A DNA stretch of 9,343 nt from Candidatus Jordarchaeia archaeon (GCA_018383835.1 JAHAWR010000056.1:1-9343), one strand, 5' to 3'; positions 1-6,343 are shown, numbered from the stretch's first letter. Program-made: numbers and translations. The notes: generated by a model from the sequence alone, not told the origin.

Positions 1-42
1 GTCAAACAATATCTCCACGTCCACATACTTGGAAGAAGGTGA
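1..42 (+). CDS. Possible 3' end of an upstream gene (partial)
   Basis: The first frame is open from the window edge to a TGA at 40-42, four bases before the ATG of the DUF35 gene. It ends in residues HVHILGRR. Many archaeal thiolases end in a similar VVHIL-type strand, and DUF35 genes commonly follow thiolase genes, so a thiolase tail is one reading. With only 13 codons, and with the other forward frames also open here, this is a weak inference from position and one short motif. Confidence 0.22.
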   Translation, partial: VKQYLHVHILGRR

Positions 43-46
43 GGGG

Positions 47-382
47 ATGAGTGTTTCATATGTGAAGTGTAGGAGGTGTGGGCGCATACAGTTTCCAAGG
101 GCGAGGTGTGTGAACTGTAAGTCTGAGGAGTTCGAGGAGGTGCTCCCAGATTGGAGGTCGGGTAGGCTGCTATCCTTCACGTTCCTCCACGCCCTACCTG
201 GGAGGGTTAGGGGTGAGGCGCCCTGCGCCTTCGGCATAGCAGAGTTCGGCGGGGTGAGGGGGTTCGGCCGGTTGAAAGGTGAAAACCTAAGGATTGGCTT
301 GAGGGTTATGGCGGAGGTGGACGTGGTGGCGGAGGTTGATGGGAAACCTGTCCGCGGACTAGTATTTATTCCGGAGGAGTGA
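47..382 (+). CDS. DUF35 zinc-ribbon/OB-fold protein (acyl-CoA-binding type)
   Basis: A 111-residue protein with the two-part layout of the DUF35 family. An N-terminal rubredoxin-like zinc ribbon has two CxxC knuckles (C8, C11 and C21, C24) and is followed by an OB-fold of about residues 35-110 (from DWRSGRLLSFT to GLVFIPEE). Family members bind CoA or acyl-CoA and act as scaffolds next to thiolase-like enzymes; the best-known case is the archaeal acetoacetyl-CoA thiolase/HMG-CoA synthase complex. I chose the ATG at 47 because GGTGAGGGG lies directly upstream and the zinc ribbon starts right after it; a TTG at 29 in the same frame has no ribosome binding site. The stop is two bases before the ATG of the mutase gene, so the two are almost certainly co-transcribed and translationally coupled. 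A role in handling acyl-CoA for the mutase or an unseen upstream enzyme is inference. Confidence 0.88.
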   Translation: MSVSYVKCRRCGRIQFPRARCVNCKSEEFEEVLPDWRSGRLLSFTFLHALPGRVRGEAPCAFGIAEFGGVRGFGRLKGENLRIGLRVMAEVDVVAEVDGKPVRGLVFIPEE

Positions 383-384
383 AC

Positions 385-2058
385 ATGAGTAGGGAGGATC
401 TTGAGGAGAAGCTTAAGAGTTGGAGTGAGAGGGTTGAGCGCTCACTCGCCAAGCAACCTGAGAGGCTTAAGGAGTTTAAGACCGCTTCGGAGATAGAGGT
501 TAAGAGGATTTACACCCCCCTAGACTTCAGCGATAACGAATACTTAGAGAAGCTCGGCTTCCCCGGGGAGTACCCGTTCACTCGGGGGGTTTACGAGACG
601 ATGTACCGTGGGCGCCTCTGGACTATGAGGCAGTACGCCGGATTCGGCACCGCCGAGGAGAGCAATAGGAGGTTCAAGTACCTGCTCTCTCAGGGTCAAA
701 CGGGGCTGAGCGTCGCCTTCGATCTCCCAACGCAGATGGGATACGACTCCGATCACCCCCTAGCGGCTGGGGAAGTGGGGAGGGTCGGGGTCGCAGTAGA
801 CTCACTAAGGGACGTGGAGATATTGTTTGACGGGATACCTCTCGATAAGGTGAGCACCTCTATGACTATAAACGCCCCCACCGCCGTCATTCTAGCCATG
901 TACATTGCATTAGCCGAGAAAAGAGGAGTTCCCCTGTCGGAGCTGCGTGGAACCGTTCAGAACGACATATTGAAGGAGTACATAGCTAGGGGCATGTACA
1001 TCTTCCCTCCGAAGCCCTCGATGAAGCTCGTGGTTGATGTGATAGAGTACTGCGCTCACAATATGCCGCTCTGGAACCCGATCTCAATCTCCGGGTACCA
1101 TATAAGGGAGGCTGGCGCCGACGCCGTGCAGGAGGTTGCCTTCACCCTAGCCGACGGCATAGAGTACGTTAGAACAGTCATGGAAAGGGGGCTCGACGTG
1201 GACAGGTTCGCCGGAAGGCTTTCCTTCTTCTTCAGCGCCCATAACAACTTCTTTGAGGAGATAGCAAAGTTCAGGGCTGCGAGGAGGCTCTGGGCTAGAA
1301 TAATGAAGGAGATGTTTGGGGCGAAGAGCAGGGAGGCCATGATGCTAAGGTTCCACGTGCAGACCGCCGGCTCAACACTCACCGCACAGCAGCCCCTCAA
1401 CAACATCGCAAGAGTTGCCATCCAGGCGCTGGCAGCGGTCTTGGGAGGCGCCCAGTCGCTTCACACTAACTCCTACGATGAAGCATTAGCACTGCCGAGC
1501 GAGGAGGCGGTCAAGGTTGCCCTCAGAACCCAGCAGATAATAGCATATGAGATGGGGGTGGCTGACACCATAGACCCTCTTGGAGGCTCATACTATGTTG
1601 AGTGGTTGACTGATATGATAGAGGAGGAGGCCCTCAAGTACATCGAGAGGATAGAGAATATGGGGGGAATGGTGGCTGCGATAGAGAAGGGTTACGTTCA
1701 GGGGGAGATCTTCAGGAAGGCTTACAGCTTCCAGAAGCAGCTCGAGAGGGGGGAGAAGATTATCGTTGGGGTTAACATGTTCAGGGAGGAGGAGAAGCTT
1801 AGGGTTCCGGTGCACAGAATCGACCCATCTGTGGAGGAGAAGGCGAAGAGTAGCTTGGAGAGGCTGAGGAGGGAGAGGGACAACAAGCGGGTGGGGAAGG
1901 CGCTGGACAGGGTTAGGAGGGAAAGCGAGAAGGGGGAGGAAAACCTAATGCCGGCAATTATAGAAGCCGTGAAGGCTTACGCTACCCTCGGCGAGGTCTG
2001 CGGCGTGCTCAGGGAGGTTTACGGAGAATACCACCCCGACAGCTGGAGGTCGTGGTGA
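385..2058 (+). CDS. mcmA1: Methylmalonyl-CoA mutase, large (catalytic) subunit
   Basis: A 557-residue protein covering the TIM-barrel catalytic part of methylmalonyl-CoA mutase, which interconverts (R)-methylmalonyl-CoA and succinyl-CoA using adenosylcobalamin. Visible motifs are TRGVYETMYRGRLWTMRQYAGF (split here as TRGVYETMYR and WTMRQYAGF), SVAFDLPTQMGYDSDH, GTVQNDILKEYIARG, ISGYHIREAGA and AHNNFFEEIAKFRAARRLWA. Y84, R202, Y238 and H239 match the active-site Tyr89, Arg207, Tyr243 and His244 of the Propionibacterium enzyme. This argues for a methylmalonyl-CoA-type substrate and against isobutyryl-CoA mutase, which has Phe and Gln at the first two sites. The cobalamin-binding domain is absent, as is normal for archaeal split mutases, so a separate small subunit must exist outside the window. 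The ATG at 385 sits seven bases after GGAGG (373-377); a GTG at 379 would be too close to that site. The last ten residues look lineage-specific. Confidence 0.95.
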   Translation: MSREDLEEKLKSWSERVERSLAKQPERLKEFKTASEIEVKRIYTPLDFSDNEYLEKLGFPGEYPFTRGVYETMYRGRLWTMRQYAGFGTAEESNRRFKYLLSQGQTGLSVAFDLPTQMGYDSDHPLAAGEVGRVGVAVDSLRDVEILFDGIPLDKVSTSMTINAPTAVILAMYIALAEKRGVPLSELRGTVQNDILKEYIARGMYIFPPKPSMKLVVDVIEYCAHNMPLWNPISISGYHIREAGADAVQEVAFTLADGIEYVRTVMERGLDVDRFAGRLSFFFSAHNNFFEEIAKFRAARRLWARIMKEMFGAKSREAMMLRFHVQTAGSTLTAQQPLNNIARVAIQALAAVLGGAQSLHTNSYDEALALPSEEAVKVALRTQQIIAYEMGVADTIDPLGGSYYVEWLTDMIEEEALKYIERIENMGGMVAAIEKGYVQGEIFRKAYSFQKQLERGEKIIVGVNMFREEEKLRVPVHRIDPSVEEKAKSSLERLRRERDNKRVGKALDRVRRESEKGEENLMPAIIEAVKAYATLGEVCGVLREVYGEYHPDSWRSW

Positions 2059-2248
2059 ACCAAAAGAGGGGAAGCTGGCTTTAAGCCGAGCCTCAAATTA
2101 TGAGCCTGAGCCTTGTTCAATCTGGAATTGGAAGCGAGGAAAACAGTAGAAATGAAGCTTAGTTTATTAGTTCTAGGTTGCGGTGTTCTTCGTTTACTGG
2201 AAGGCTTTCAAAATACCAGAAGACATTAAAAAGGAAGTGGGGGGGAGG
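2059..2248. other. Convergent intergenic region, mutase/hydratase
   Basis: This 190-bp gap separates two converging genes. It holds a GGCTT-T-AAGCC palindrome (2078-2088) and three copies of GAGCCT (2088, 2102, 2108). I see no convincing coding frame, tRNA or promoter. The part next to the hydratase stop is pyrimidine-rich on the minus strand and is listed as a possible terminator. Confidence 0.4.
2228..2248 (-). terminator. Possible T-tract terminator of the hydratase gene
   Basis: Immediately after the TAA of the hydratase gene the minus strand reads as a C-rich run followed by CTTCCTTTTTAA. Archaeal RNA polymerase often terminates at short T tracts without a stem-loop. The T5 run is modest, so this is a tentative call. 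Confidence 0.3.
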
Positions 2249-3058
2249 TTATTCTCCTTTGAATTGTGGTGCTCTTTTCTCTAGGAACGCCATGACGCCT
2301 TCCATGGCGTCTTTACTTGCGCTTGCTATTGAGGCTAGGGCGCCTTCGAGTATTAGTCCCGTGTTGAGTGGAGCTTCTGCTCCGAAGTTAAGGGCGTACT
2401 TTGTGGCGCGTTGGGCTATGGGTGGGCCTTGGGCCAGCTTTAATGCGAATGTTCTGACTTCCTCTTCGAACTTTTCGCGTGGCACTACTTTGTTGACCAG
2501 CCCTATCCTGTAGGCTTCTTGGGCGTTTATGGGCTCCGCCATTAGGCAGAGCTCCTTGGCCTTAGCTAGCCCTACTAGGCGTACCAGCCTCTGTGTTCCG
2601 CCCCATCCGGGGATGATTCCCCTCTGGAGCTCTGGCTGGCCTATCTGGGCATCCTCTACGGCTATTCTGAAGTCGCATGCCGCCGCAAGCTCACATCCTC
2701 CTCCCAGAGCGAAGCCGTTGATGGCTGCTATAACTATCTTGGGGAATCTTTCAATCTTCTGAGTCACCCTCGCCATGTACATTGCTGTCTCGAGCATTGC
2801 AGCAACTTGGGCTGCCCCTTTAGTCTGCATCAGCGTCATTGGGAGCGGCTCCTTTAGGTCGGCTCCGGCCGAGAAGAACCTGTCACCTGACCCGGTGATT
2901 ATCACGACGCGTGCGTCCTTGTCGAACCATAGCTCGTCCAGCGCCCTGTCAAGCTCCTCTATTAGCTTCTGGTTTATGGCGTTTGCCTTCGGCCTGTTGA
3001 GGATTATCCACGCTAGTGGTGGCTCCTTCTTTAAAATTAGAGTCTCATACGTTGACAA
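2249..3058 (-). CDS. Enoyl-CoA hydratase/isomerase family (crotonase fold)
   Basis: A 269-residue crotonase-fold protein that should add water to trans-2-enoyl-CoA, or run the reverse dehydration of a 3-hydroxyacyl-CoA. The oxyanion-hole segments are FFSAGADLKE (A66) and NGFALGGGCELA (G120). Both catalytic glutamates of true hydratases are present: E123 in GGGCEL and E143 in GQPEL, followed by the family motif IPGWGGTQRL. The C-terminus ends in FLEKRAPQFKG, typical of full-length members. The start is TTG (3056-3058), preceded at six bases by GGAGGG on the minus strand; a TATA box lies about 45-55 bp upstream. Candidate roles are crotonyl-CoA hydration, 3-hydroxypropionyl-CoA dehydration or fatty/amino-acid beta-oxidation; family paralogues are too alike to choose by eye. 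It faces the mutase gene tail to tail, so the two are neighbours in metabolism but not an operon. Confidence 0.93.
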   Translation of the reverse strand: MSTYETLILKKEPPLAWIILNRPKANAINQKLIEELDRALDELWFDKDARVVIITGSGDRFFSAGADLKEPLPMTLMQTKGAAQVAAMLETAMYMARVTQKIERFPKIVIAAINGFALGGGCELAAACDFRIAVEDAQIGQPELQRGIIPGWGGTQRLVRLVGLAKAKELCLMAEPINAQEAYRIGLVNKVVPREKFEEEVRTFALKLAQGPPIAQRATKYALNFGAEAPLNTGLILEGALASIASASKDAMEGVMAFLEKRAPQFKGE

Positions 3059-3102
3059 GACACACCCTCCTTCAACTCACGAATTAGGTGGAAAACGCAA
3101 CT

Positions 3103-3120
3103 AACTTATAAGTTTTGCCA
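3103..3120 (-). promoter_or_regulatory. TATA box of the enoyl-CoA hydratase gene, inside a perfect palindrome
   Basis: The sequence AACTTATAAGTT (3103-3114) is a perfect 12-bp palindrome. Read on the minus strand it is preceded by GGCAAA, which resembles a BRE, giving a BRE plus TATA arrangement. An expected start about 25 nt downstream, near 3085-3090, leaves a leader of roughly 30 nt holding the GGAGGG ribosome binding site. Confidence 0.55.
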
Positions 3121-3190
3121 AAAACATAAAGAAAGAGACGAGAATTTCGGTGAGACAATTGACAGGTATAAGGTGATAGACAGCGTAGTG

Positions 3191-3200
3191 TTCTATAAGT
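3191..3200 (+). promoter_or_regulatory. Possible plus-strand TATA box
   Basis: TTCTATAAGT lies about 30 bp before an ATG at 3228, the spacing expected for a nearly leaderless archaeal transcript. It repeats the TATAAGTT half of the hydratase TATA palindrome. It could start a transcript covering the small ORF and sir2, or simply be part of an operator. Confidence 0.3.
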
Positions 3201-3227
3201 TAGCGTTACCTCTGCACCAAATTTTCC

Positions 3228-3317
3228 ATGTCGGGCGGCTTCAAACTTGGAGACGTGAACCTGACGTTTCTCGGCGGTTTAGCCTCCATAACCCTCGGGG
3301 AGGAGTCAATTTTTTAA
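3228..3317 (+). CDS. Possible small ORF, 29 residues, unknown
   Basis: ATG to TAA gives a 29-residue peptide that begins MSGGFKLGDVNLTF and ends SITLGEESIF. It is mildly hydrophobic, with no recognisable domain, no cysteines and no Shine-Dalgarno site. The only support is a TATA-like TTCTATAAGT about 30 bp upstream, fitting a leaderless message, and the position just ahead of sir2. It may be a real small protein, a remnant of a lost gene or a chance frame. Confidence 0.18.
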   Translation: MSGGFKLGDVNLTFLGGLASITLGEESIF

Positions 3318-3319
3318 TA
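3309..3319 (+). promoter_or_regulatory. TATA-like tract upstream of sir2
   Basis: ATTTTTTAATA is the most A/T-rich stretch upstream of the Sir2 gene and would place a transcript start near 3340. A start there would make the GTG at 3339 borderline leaderless, or give a leader of about 35 nt to the GTG at 3375. Confidence 0.4.
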
Positions 3320-3374
3320 TGGCCGGGCAACAATTGAAGTGAGGGATCTTCAGTTATTGTGGATGGGGATTTAT

Positions 3375-4178
3375 GTGTTGGCTGAGGATGAGGTTGTCGT
3401 GAAGGTTGCGAGGGTTCTTCTTGAGTCTAGGTATGCGGTGGCGTTTACGGGTGCGGGGGTCTCGACGGAGTCGGGTATCCCTGATTTTAGGGGGCCATCT
3501 GGGATATGGACGAAGAACCCTGAAGCTGAGAGGAGGGCTTACGAGGTTTATGACAAGTTCCTCAGGGATCCGAGGGCTTACTGGGAGGACGTTTTGAGGG
3601 GGCCGTCTCTCATGGGGGATATTTGGCATGCCAAGCCGAACCCATCGCACTATGCACTCGCCGAACTGGAAAAAATGGGGATTCTGAAGTGTGTGGTCAC
3701 ACAGAATATCGACAACCTACACCAGAAGGCTGGCAGCAGCAACGTCATAGATTTCCACGGGAACGTCTTTAAGCTTCGCTGCGTGAAGTGTGGGGAAAGG
3801 TATGAGCGGTTAAACGTCGACTTAAAGGAGGTCTTGTCGAGGGGGAACATGCCTAGGTGTGACAGATGTAACTACCCGCTGAAGTCAGACGTGGTCTACT
3901 TTGGTGAGCCCATTCCGCACGACGCCTATGAGAGGAGCCTTGAGGAGGTCAGGAAGTGTGACGTCATGATAGTTGCTGGAACATCGGCAGTGGTGTACCC
4001 GGCAGCGTACCTTCCGAGGTTCGCGAAGCTCAAGCCTAACCCCGCAGTCATAATAGAAGTTAACGCCCAGCCTACATCTCTAACAGAGGAGGTGACGGAC
4101 TACTTCATCCAAGGCATGACAGGAAAGATTCTTCCAAGGATAGCTGATGAAGTTAAACGGTTAGCAGAAAAGCGGTAA
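3375..4178 (+). CDS. sir2: Sir2-family NAD-dependent protein deacylase
   Basis: A sirtuin removes acyl groups from lysine while consuming NAD; in archaea a known target is the chromatin protein Alba. Motifs in order, numbered from the longest frame (GTG at 3339): FTGAGVSTESGIPDFRG (36-52) for NAD binding, TQNIDNLH (121-128), catalytic H140 in DFHGN, zinc cysteines C148, C151, C174 and C177, VVYFGEPIP (185-193) and GTSAVVYPAAYLP (214-226). The YxxR pair of SIRT5/CobB-type desuccinylases is not evident in WEDVLRGPSLMGDIW, so an ordinary deacetylase or class U enzyme is more likely. The start is uncertain: GTG 3339, ATG 3363 and GTG 3375 share the frame. I took 3375 because it gives the N-terminal length usual for the family and follows a purine-rich GGATGGGGAT. 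It converges on vapBC and has no operon partner downstream. Confidence 0.93.
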   Translation: MLAEDEVVVKVARVLLESRYAVAFTGAGVSTESGIPDFRGPSGIWTKNPEAERRAYEVYDKFLRDPRAYWEDVLRGPSLMGDIWHAKPNPSHYALAELEKMGILKCVVTQNIDNLHQKAGSSNVIDFHGNVFKLRCVKCGERYERLNVDLKEVLSRGNMPRCDRCNYPLKSDVVYFGEPIPHDAYERSLEEVRKCDVMIVAGTSAVVYPAAYLPRFAKLKPNPAVIIEVNAQPTSLTEEVTDYFIQGMTGKILPRIADEVKRLAEKR

Positions 4179-4195
4179 TGAGAAACCAAAAACCG

Positions 4196-4215
4196 AAACA
4201 AGGAAAAAATTGTTT
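4196..4215 (-). terminator. Possible vapBC terminator (hairpin with T-rich loop)
   Basis: AAACAA (4196-4201) and TTGTTT (4210-4215) can pair. On the minus strand the loop is a TTTTTTCC run, about 85 bp after the vapC stop. A six-base T run downstream of an archaeal gene is a plausible terminator; the weak A/T stem adds little. Confidence 0.27.
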
Positions 4216-4294
4216 GGCAGCACCTGAGGAGGTAGCTATTGCTTTGTAAAACCATCTTAAAGTTCAACTGGGACGCCACAGTAATGCTGTTCCG

Positions 4295-4687
4295 CTAGAT
4301 TTCTCTTAGACTTAGTGTGTTCACATAGCTCTTGGCTCTTTCTCTAAGTTTCTCGTCCTCCGTTACTAGCGTAAGATTGTTGTTTTTTGCCGCGAAAGCA
4401 TATGAGGCGTCATAGAATGTGACTCCTAGCCTAGCTGCAATCTTGATTATTTCCTCCTCCTGGCAGTCTAACTTAACCTTTTTAAGTAACTTTAACACCC
4501 TCTTGACCAAAAGGACTAGCTTGGCAACCTCTGCGTCGCCTATGTCCCTCAAGAGAGACATCCTCTTCCACAGGGTGTTTCCCACCTCATAAACAGCTAA
4601 GTCTATGGTGTAGTTCCCCTGTAGAACACTCACTTTCTTCTCCACTATTGCCTCGAATATGGAGGAGGCGTCAAATAGGAGGCTCAT
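4295..4687 (-). CDS. vapC: VapC-type PIN-domain ribonuclease toxin
   Basis: A 130-residue single PIN domain, the usual VapC length. The acidic residues that hold the divalent metal are in the expected places: D6 in LLFDAS, E34 in YEVGN, D93 in TFYDASY and D111 in TEDEKL. VapC toxins are Mg-dependent endoribonucleases that cut tRNA or rRNA when freed from their antitoxin; the target here cannot be told from sequence. The ATG at 4685-4687 overlaps the antitoxin stop in an ATGA, so the two are translationally coupled in the usual antitoxin-first order. All catalytic residues are intact, so the module looks functional. It lies alone between unrelated genes in a convergent arrangement with sir2, typical of mobile toxin-antitoxin loci. 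Confidence 0.9.
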   Translation of the reverse strand: MSLLFDASSIFEAIVEKKVSVLQGNYTIDLAVYEVGNTLWKRMSLLRDIGDAEVAKLVLLVKRVLKLLKKVKLDCQEEEIIKIAARLGVTFYDASYAFAAKNNNLTLVTEDEKLRERAKSYVNTLSLREI

Positions 4688-4914
4688 CTGGAATCCCTGT
4701 CTTCTCTGATACTTTTCACGACAAAGTCCTTGGAGAACTTATTTAAGATAGCGTCCAGCCCACTTAACTCTCTTTCGATTTCCTCTAACTCCCTCCTTCT
4801 CAGCTCTTCATCTATAGCCCTCCTGAGCACTTCTGAGGGCTTTATGCCGAGCTCCTCAAGCTTTCTCTTAACCTCCAAGGGCACCTTCACAGACACCGTC
4901 ACGTACTTACCCAT
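4684..4914 (-). CDS. vapB: VapB-type antitoxin (ribbon-helix-helix)
   Basis: A small protein of about 76 residues. An N-terminal beta strand (KYVTVSVKVP) is followed by two helices (EVKRKLEELG, then PSEVLRRAIDEELRRRELEE), the pattern of a ribbon-helix-helix DNA-binding fold. The C-terminal part (LDAILNKFSKDFVVKSIRED) would wrap and inhibit VapC. Such antitoxins also repress their own promoter. I chose the ATG at 4912-4914 because GGTGG precedes it at a good distance; a TTG four codons upstream (4924-4926) is possible but lacks such a site. A TATA-like CCTTAAATG lies 33-41 bp upstream. The stop codon shares four bases with the vapC start. Confidence 0.87.
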   Translation of the reverse strand: MGKYVTVSVKVPLEVKRKLEELGIKPSEVLRRAIDEELRRRELEEIERELSGLDAILNKFSKDFVVKSIREDRDSR

Positions 4915-4946
4915 TAATACCACCAATAATTACTACAAAAGGTAGG

Positions 4947-4960
4947 CATTTAAGGTTTAC
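4947..4960 (-). promoter_or_regulatory. vapBC promoter (BRE/TATA-like)
   Basis: On the minus strand GTAAA followed by CCTTAAATG resembles a BRE plus TATA box. It predicts a start near 4922-4930 and a short leader containing GGTGG before the vapB ATG. Confidence 0.45.
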
Positions 4961-5128
4961 CTTGCCACTAAGTGTGCAAATACAAGCAACTTAAAAATAA
5001 CACTCGAACAAGAAAAGCAGCACTACAACCTCCGCTGGAGAGACAAGTGACCTCAAAAAAAGAGACATGAGTCAAGAAACATTCCCCCCGGGAAAATGGA
5101 ACCCTGTAATTTGGAAAACCAGAAAGGA

Positions 5129-5150
5129 AATTATAAAGGGAAATTATATT
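5129..5150 (+). promoter_or_regulatory. TATA region of the dehydrogenase-like gene
   Basis: Two TATA-like elements are close together, TTATAAAG (5131-5138) and AATTATATT (5142-5150). Either would place the transcript start between about 5158 and 5175, leaving a 25-45 nt leader with GATGGGGTG (5183-5191) as the ribosome binding site for the ATG at 5201. Confidence 0.5.
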
Positions 5151-5200
5151 ACGTGGAATGATTAACTTTTTTCTGAAATGTTGATGGGGTGTTCCGGGTA

Positions 5201-6343
5201 ATGAGCTTTGTTTTGCTTGGTGCGGGTGGGATGGGAGAGCTCGCCCTGAGGGATTTAGTTGCCAGTAGTGTTAAGAGTGTCGTTGTAGCTGATTATGACG
5301 AAAGGAAAGCAAGAATTCTGGCGGAAAAGTATGGAACTAAAGAGGTGCATGTTTCAGCAATGTTCGTTGATGCCAATGACCGCGGCTCGCTGTTGAGGGT
5401 TATGAGGGACGCTGACGTCGTGGCGAGCACTATAGGTCCATTCAGTGAATATGGTGTTAGGGTTCTTAGGGCAGCGATAGAGGCAGGGGTGAACTTCGTC
5501 GACATCTGCGATGACCCTCAACCGACGGTTGAGGGGCTTAACTTGCATGACGACGCTAAGCAGGCGGGCGTAACTGCCGTGATCGGCTTGGGCAATAATC
5601 CCGGAGTGGGGAACCTGTGTGCCAAGTATGGGGCGCAGAAGCTGGACGAAGTGGAGGAAATTAAGTTTATCTGGGTTCACCCTGCTATCTCCCGGACGGG
5701 GGAAGCGGCCACTCTGCATGCCATTAGTGCCTTCTCCGGAAGCGTGCCCGCTTACCAAGATGGACAGTGGGTTTACGTTCCCGCCGGATCAGAAAAGGAG
5801 GTTGTCGAGTTTCCTGATCCAGTGGGGAGGGTTGAAGTCTACCATTCTGGGCACCCTGAACCGGTAACCATACCGAGGTACATTAAGGTTAGAAATGTGT
5901 TTTGTAAAGGTGGCATTGTTCCTGTGTGGGCGGGGCAGGAGTTTATAAGGCTTCTCGCCTATGGGCTTGGGAGCGCTGAGCCCATCGACGTCAAAGGAGT
6001 ACAAGTGGTTCCCAGAGATTTCACAGCTTCGCTTCTAAAAAGGGTTCTTCACAGCCTGAGTGGAAGCCTGACTAGTGGAGGAGAAATCGTCAAGGCTTCA
6101 CGGGTAATAGTGAGGGGCGTGAAAGGCGTGGACAAGATAACTTACACCTATGACAGGGTAGGCAATGACTGGGAAGCAGGAACAGCGCTTTCAATAGGAG
6201 CTCAGATGGTTGCCAGAGGCGAAGTCAGAGACAAGGGAGTTTTCCCGCCGGAGGGGTGCATCGACCCGCAAAAATTTTTCCACGAACTGAAGAAGAGAGG
6301 CCTAAAGATCATAGAGAGAATCACTATAGAACATGAAATCTAA
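5201..6343 (+). CDS. Saccharopine dehydrogenase-like NAD(P)-dependent oxidoreductase
   Basis: A 380-residue protein with an N-terminal Rossmann fold: FVLLGAGGMGELA (GxGxxG at 7-12), then VVVADYDERKA, where the acidic D31 after the second strand suggests NAD rather than NADP. DADVVASTIGPFSEYG and AGVNFVDICDD are typical of the saccharopine dehydrogenase/homospermidine synthase-like family, as are GLGNNPGVGN and the C-terminal GTALSIGAQMVARGEV and GVFPPEGCIDPQKFF. The family includes saccharopine reductase, carboxynorspermidine dehydrogenase and many uncharacterised members; no lysine- or polyamine-pathway gene adjoins it, so the substrate is unknown. I chose ATG 5201 over GTG 5189 because the beta strand starts at once and GGGGTG precedes it. 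It has its own promoter region and converges on pck. Confidence 0.85.
   Translation: MSFVLLGAGGMGELALRDLVASSVKSVVVADYDERKARILAEKYGTKEVHVSAMFVDANDRGSLLRVMRDADVVASTIGPFSEYGVRVLRAAIEAGVNFVDICDDPQPTVEGLNLHDDAKQAGVTAVIGLGNNPGVGNLCAKYGAQKLDEVEEIKFIWVHPAISRTGEAATLHAISAFSGSVPAYQDGQWVYVPAGSEKEVVEFPDPVGRVEVYHSGHPEPVTIPRYIKVRNVFCKGGIVPVWAGQEFIRLLAYGLGSAEPIDVKGVQVVPRDFTASLLKRVLHSLSGSLTSGGEIVKASRVIVRGVKGVDKITYTYDRVGNDWEAGTALSIGAQMVARGEVRDKGVFPPEGCIDPQKFFHELKKRGLKIIERITIEHEI

Larger units (their letters stand above)
3059..3374. other. Divergent intergenic region, hydratase/Sir2
   Basis: This roughly 316-bp stretch carries the promoters of two divergent genes. It holds the palindromic hydratase TATA box (3103-3114), an inverted copy of part of it (TATAAGTTAG at 3194-3203 against CTAACTTATA at 3101-3110), a possible 29-codon ORF (3228-3317) and an A/T-rich TATA-like tract (3309-3319) before sir2. 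I see no RNA gene in it. Confidence 0.5.

Noticed and set aside
1056..1421. 121-codon minus-strand frame inside the mutase gene
   Set aside because: It is antisense to a clearly conserved coding region and shows no family motif; a shadow of codon bias.
2088..2113. Three GAGCCT copies downstream of the mutase
   Set aside because: Six-base copies at irregular spacing; too short and GC-plain to be more than chance.
2178..3104. Three plus-strand frames antisense to the enoyl-CoA hydratase
   Set aside because: Ser/Ala/Pro-rich shadow translations of a strongly conserved gene on the other strand.
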